NCBI RefSeq assembly: GCF_001995095.2
Contig: NZ_MTSD02000010.1
Coordinates: 56,017-120,016 of the forward strand
DNA length: 64,000 nucleotides
DNA from: Oceanospirillum linum
GTDB taxonomy: Bacteria; Pseudomonadota; Gammaproteobacteria; Pseudomonadales; Halomonadaceae
Direction: 5' to 3'
Positions 62,130 to 64,000 of the stretch are shown here, piece by piece. Position numbers and translations under genes: made by a program. How positions within the stretch are numbered: the first letter of the stretch is position 1; each line of letters starts with the position of its first letter. The notes below the pieces were generated by a model. It had not been told where the DNA came from. It did no database searches and saw only the letters and a list, made by a program, of their open reading frames with translations.

Positions 62130-62439
62130 AAAGGGTGTCCGGTCAGCAGGGTGTCGAAATGACCGGTGTCGATCACCTGAGTATTCATCACAAGCAAGTA
62201 TGAATCAGAGGGGAAACCTCAGGTGCCATCCACGGTGTAAATAATAGATAACCGGCCTTTGATTAAAAATCTTACCGGATCAATATAAAGTTTTGCTTGC
62301 AACAAACTTTTGTCGTATTTATTTCCTGAATAAAATATCCTGTCAGATATCGGGTATCTGATAGCTTCCTTTGATACACTAGCTTCTTCCGTATGCACAG
62401 CATAACTCCATCTTATTTATCAGGCAGTTGCAGTTTTCT

Positions 62440-63387
62440 ATGAGCGCTAAGAGTGTAAAAAACTACTCACTGGGGCAGGTGGGTGACTATGAGATTAAAC
62501 AGCTCAAAGTTTTTAAAACCGTCGCCGACTGCGGAGGCTTTTCCGCTGCAGAAACCGCGCTGAATATCGGTCGCTCCACCATCAGTCTGCATATCTCGAA
62601 TCTTGAATCCCGACTGAACCTTGTGCTGTGTAAGCGCGGGCGTTCCGGCTTCTCCCTGACGGAAGAGGGAGAGGTGATCTACAAGATGACGGAGAATCTG
62701 CTGGATTCACTGGATGCGTTCCGCATGACGGTCAACAACCTTAACTCCAGTCTGACCGGTCGTCTGAAAATTGTTCTGTCCGATACCGTAAGTCTTGATC
62801 CGCGCTTGGCATTTCCTGACCTGATCGGCATCTTCGCCGATGAAGCCCCCGGCGTTCATCTGGCCAATGATGTCGCCTCCATGGCTGAAATTGAGCGCAT
62901 GGTGCTGAATGACCGGGCCGATGTTGGTTTTATTCCCTGCCACCGCAAGCTGGAAGGGCTGGACTACATCGACCTGTTCAGTGATACCTGCCGCCTCTAT
63001 ATCAGTCGTAAGCATCCTGTGGCAGCACTGCCGGAAGATGAACTCACCGATGACCTGGTGAACAGCCTGCCACTGGTTCACGCCGGTCTTAAGCCCCATG
63101 AATCGGTTGATGAGCTGATGACAGGACTGAACCGTGCCGCTGAGGCTTACTTCTACGAAGGCCGACTGGCGATGATACTATCCGGCAAGTTTATCGGCTT
63201 CCTGCCAGAGGGCTACGCCCAGTCCTACGTGGATGACGGGTTGATCCAGCCCCTGACACCGGAAGAGCGTTATTACGTACTGCCCATGACCGTCATCTGG
63301 AAGAAAACCGCACAGCCGAGTAAACCGCGGGAGTTATTTCTGAAGATATTGCGTGAACGCTTTAATACCGGTGAGGGTGAGGGCTAA
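62440..63387 (+). CDS. LysR family transcriptional regulator
   Basis: A 315-residue LysR protein with KQLKVFKTVADCGGFSAAET and LNIGRSTISLHISNLESRLN, then an effector domain. ATG 62440 is preferred to TTG 62428. It follows the structured intergenic region on the same strand as yqhD. Its target is not clear from position. Confidence 0.9.
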   Translation: MSAKSVKNYSLGQVGDYEIKQLKVFKTVADCGGFSAAETALNIGRSTISLHISNLESRLNLVLCKRGRSGFSLTEEGEVIYKMTENLLDSLDAFRMTVNNLNSSLTGRLKIVLSDTVSLDPRLAFPDLIGIFADEAPGVHLANDVASMAEIERMVLNDRADVGFIPCHRKLEGLDYIDLFSDTCRLYISRKHPVAALPEDELTDDLVNSLPLVHAGLKPHESVDELMTGLNRAAEAYFYEGRLAMILSGKFIGFLPEGYAQSYVDDGLIQPLTPEERYYVLPMTVIWKKTAQPSKPRELFLKILRERFNTGEGEG

Positions 63388-63502
63388 ACACTGACTCTTG
63401 TTGATCTGTTCCCGCTATATGGCAGGCTTTGTTTGTGCTAATTACACCTGCTAAGAATAATGGGATTAAACTCATTGTAGATCGGTTTTCGAGGTAGGGT
63501 GA

Positions 63503-63640
63503 ATGAACAAAAAGAAACAGGTCACGGAGACACTGGGTGATAAATTGCTCCAGTCTGTCAAAGAGATGAAAGCTGGTAAGGCAGCGCGGGTAAATTATGT
63601 TGCAAAAGAAGGTCAGAGAGCGGCTGGCAAGGCTACATAA
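63503..63640 (+). pseudogene. truncated antitoxin-like fragment
   Basis: A 45-residue frame starting at ATG 63503 with GAGGTAGGG upstream encodes ETLGDKLLQSVKEMKAGKAA, the N-terminus of helix-turn-helix antitoxins of the HigA/NadS type. The DNA-binding domain that should follow is absent, and REP-like palindromes start soon after. Probably a broken toxin-antitoxin gene. Confidence 0.5.
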
Positions 63641-63670
63641 ATCTTGTTTGTTATCGTCCCATCTAAACCT

Positions 63671-63699
63671 CGTTCCCACCGCTCCGTGTGGGAATGCAT
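63671..63699. repeat. CGTTCCCAC palindromic repeat
   Basis: GTTCCCACCGCTCCGTGTGGGAAT forms a hairpin with a short loop; it is a widespread intergenic repeat type in pseudomonads and relatives. Confidence 0.6.
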
Positions 63700-63731
63700 A
63701 CCTTGTAACCGTCACACTCTTGTCTTTCCTC

Positions 63732-63798
63732 GTAGGTCGGATAAGCGCCAAAAGCAGAACGATCAAATTGCAAAAACGTGATTGGCGCGCCATCCGAC
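63732..63798. repeat. REP-like inverted pair, first unit
   Basis: GTCGGATAAGCGCC and GGCGCGCCATCCGAC face each other across about 35 bases, as in BIMEs. Confidence 0.6.
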
Positions 63799-63849
63799 AT
63801 TTAATGGTTCTGGTTGTCTGAGAAGCTCTCCTGCGCATCGATGGTCAAC

Positions 63850-63877
63850 GTCGGATGGCGCCTACGGCTTATCCGAC
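63850..63877. repeat. REP-like palindrome, second unit
   Basis: GTCGGAT(GGCGCCTACGGCTT)ATCCGAC is a compact palindrome of the same family. Confidence 0.6.
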
Positions 63878-64000
63878 CTTGTATCTCTCCTGGAACTGAG
63901 GTTAGCTACCTCTGTTCCGATGAGTCTGGTGATGTTGATTCCGACCTTAGCACTTGATGCTGTCTTGTAGATGAACGCCCAGACTCTTTTATTCTCATAC

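Larger units (their letters stand above)
61888..62439. other. structured intergenic region after yqhD
   Basis: No gene in 552 bases. Three hairpins lie close together: GCCCGGC...GCCGGGC (61988-62018), GCTTTTC/GAAAAGC (62050-62067) and GGCCCGGTAA/TTACCGGGCC (62103-62129). The first and third have A-tracts only on their left side, so they fit terminators for minus-strand transcription. No minus-strand gene is present to the right. Confidence 0.5.
63641..64000. other. region of REP-like palindromes, no gene
   Basis: No gene that I support. GTTCCCACCGCTCCGTGTGG (63672-63691), then GTCGGATAAGCGCC ... GGCGCGCCATCCGAC (63736-63798) and GTCGGATGGCGCCTACGGCT (63850-63869) with ATCCGAC form REP/BIME-type palindromes, as found in gammaproteobacterial intergenic space. 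Confidence 0.6.

Noticed and set aside
63362..63838. Minus-strand 158-codon frame over the end of the last LysR gene
   Set aside because: It overlaps the LysR gene, the antitoxin fragment and REP palindromes, so it is a chance frame.
1..64000. CRISPR array, tRNA, rRNA, integrase or reverse transcriptase genes
   Set aside because: Looked for on both strands because of the attC-like and intron-like elements, but none was seen in this window.

Overview
The window looks like chromosomal DNA of a marine, heterotrophic gammaproteobacterium. DbpA, RhlE, TyrS, YqhD, a DUF2058 protein, a DgcZ-like cyclase, ZntB-like and ParvulinC-like proteins all have gammaproteobacterial character, and the many LysR regulators and iron-uptake operons fit an Oceanospirillales-type bacterium. 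The genus is a guess. No rRNA, tRNA, phage, integrase, reverse transcriptase or CRISPR array was seen.

Layout. 0-4.6 kb: LysE exporter, DOPA-dioxygenase-like and VOC genes, LysR and LuxR regulators. 4.7-8.6 kb: a Fur-box-preceded ABC iron/metallophore import operon (binding protein, FecCD permease, ATPase) ending in an EamA exporter. 8.6-13.4 kb: tyrS, an Abi-like gene, a cupin, dbpA. 13.4-17.5 kb: an AT-richer accessory island with hypothetical genes, a duplicated 148-bp MITE-like element, an ORF with an in-frame amber codon, and a HigBA toxin-antitoxin pair bracketed by two structured 66-bp repeats that resemble domains V-VI of a group II intron. 17.5-24 kb: an MBL-fold protein with LysR, a lipoprotein hydrolase, rhlE, a TetR/YdcZ pair. 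24-26.6 kb: the ars operon (arsR, arsC, frameshifted arsH, acr3). 26.7-29.7 kb: an aminotransferase, a siderophore-interacting protein, a DUF2798 protein, MarR. 29.9-37 kb: MFS, AraC, TonB receptor, RhtX-like MFS and a His-rich CDF efflux pump. 37-39.8 kb: a second accessory island with integron-cassette character (CatB acetyltransferase, ClbS-like protein, ParE/Phd pair, VCR-like attC sequences, broken yoeB, IS1182-like remnants) but no integrase. 40-52.4 kb: thioesterase/LysR, then AraC divergent from a TonB receptor - methyltransferase - RhtX-like MFS - small membrane protein operon, followed by a second Fur-box unit with a YbtPQ/IrtAB-like ABC heterodimer and an MFS. 52.5-64 kb: a thioredoxin-like protein, DUF2058, a diguanylate cyclase, DJ-1-like protein, azoreductase, PpiC, LysR regulators, yqhD, and REP-like palindromes.

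The unifying theme is iron. Three or four separate Fur-controlled uptake units sit within 50 kb, each with its own regulator, yet no siderophore biosynthesis gene is visible. Together they would take ferric siderophore across the outer membrane (two TonB receptors) and inner membrane (FecCD ABC importer, two RhtX-like MFS, ABC heterodimer), release iron (SIP reductase, possibly the methyltransferase) and expel excess metals (DmeF-like CDF). The window may therefore encode mainly xenosiderophore use.

At least three otherwise intact genes (arsH, the first ABC half-transporter, a LysR gene) are broken by one-base changes in G or C runs. This is either real decay or a systematic sequencing error.
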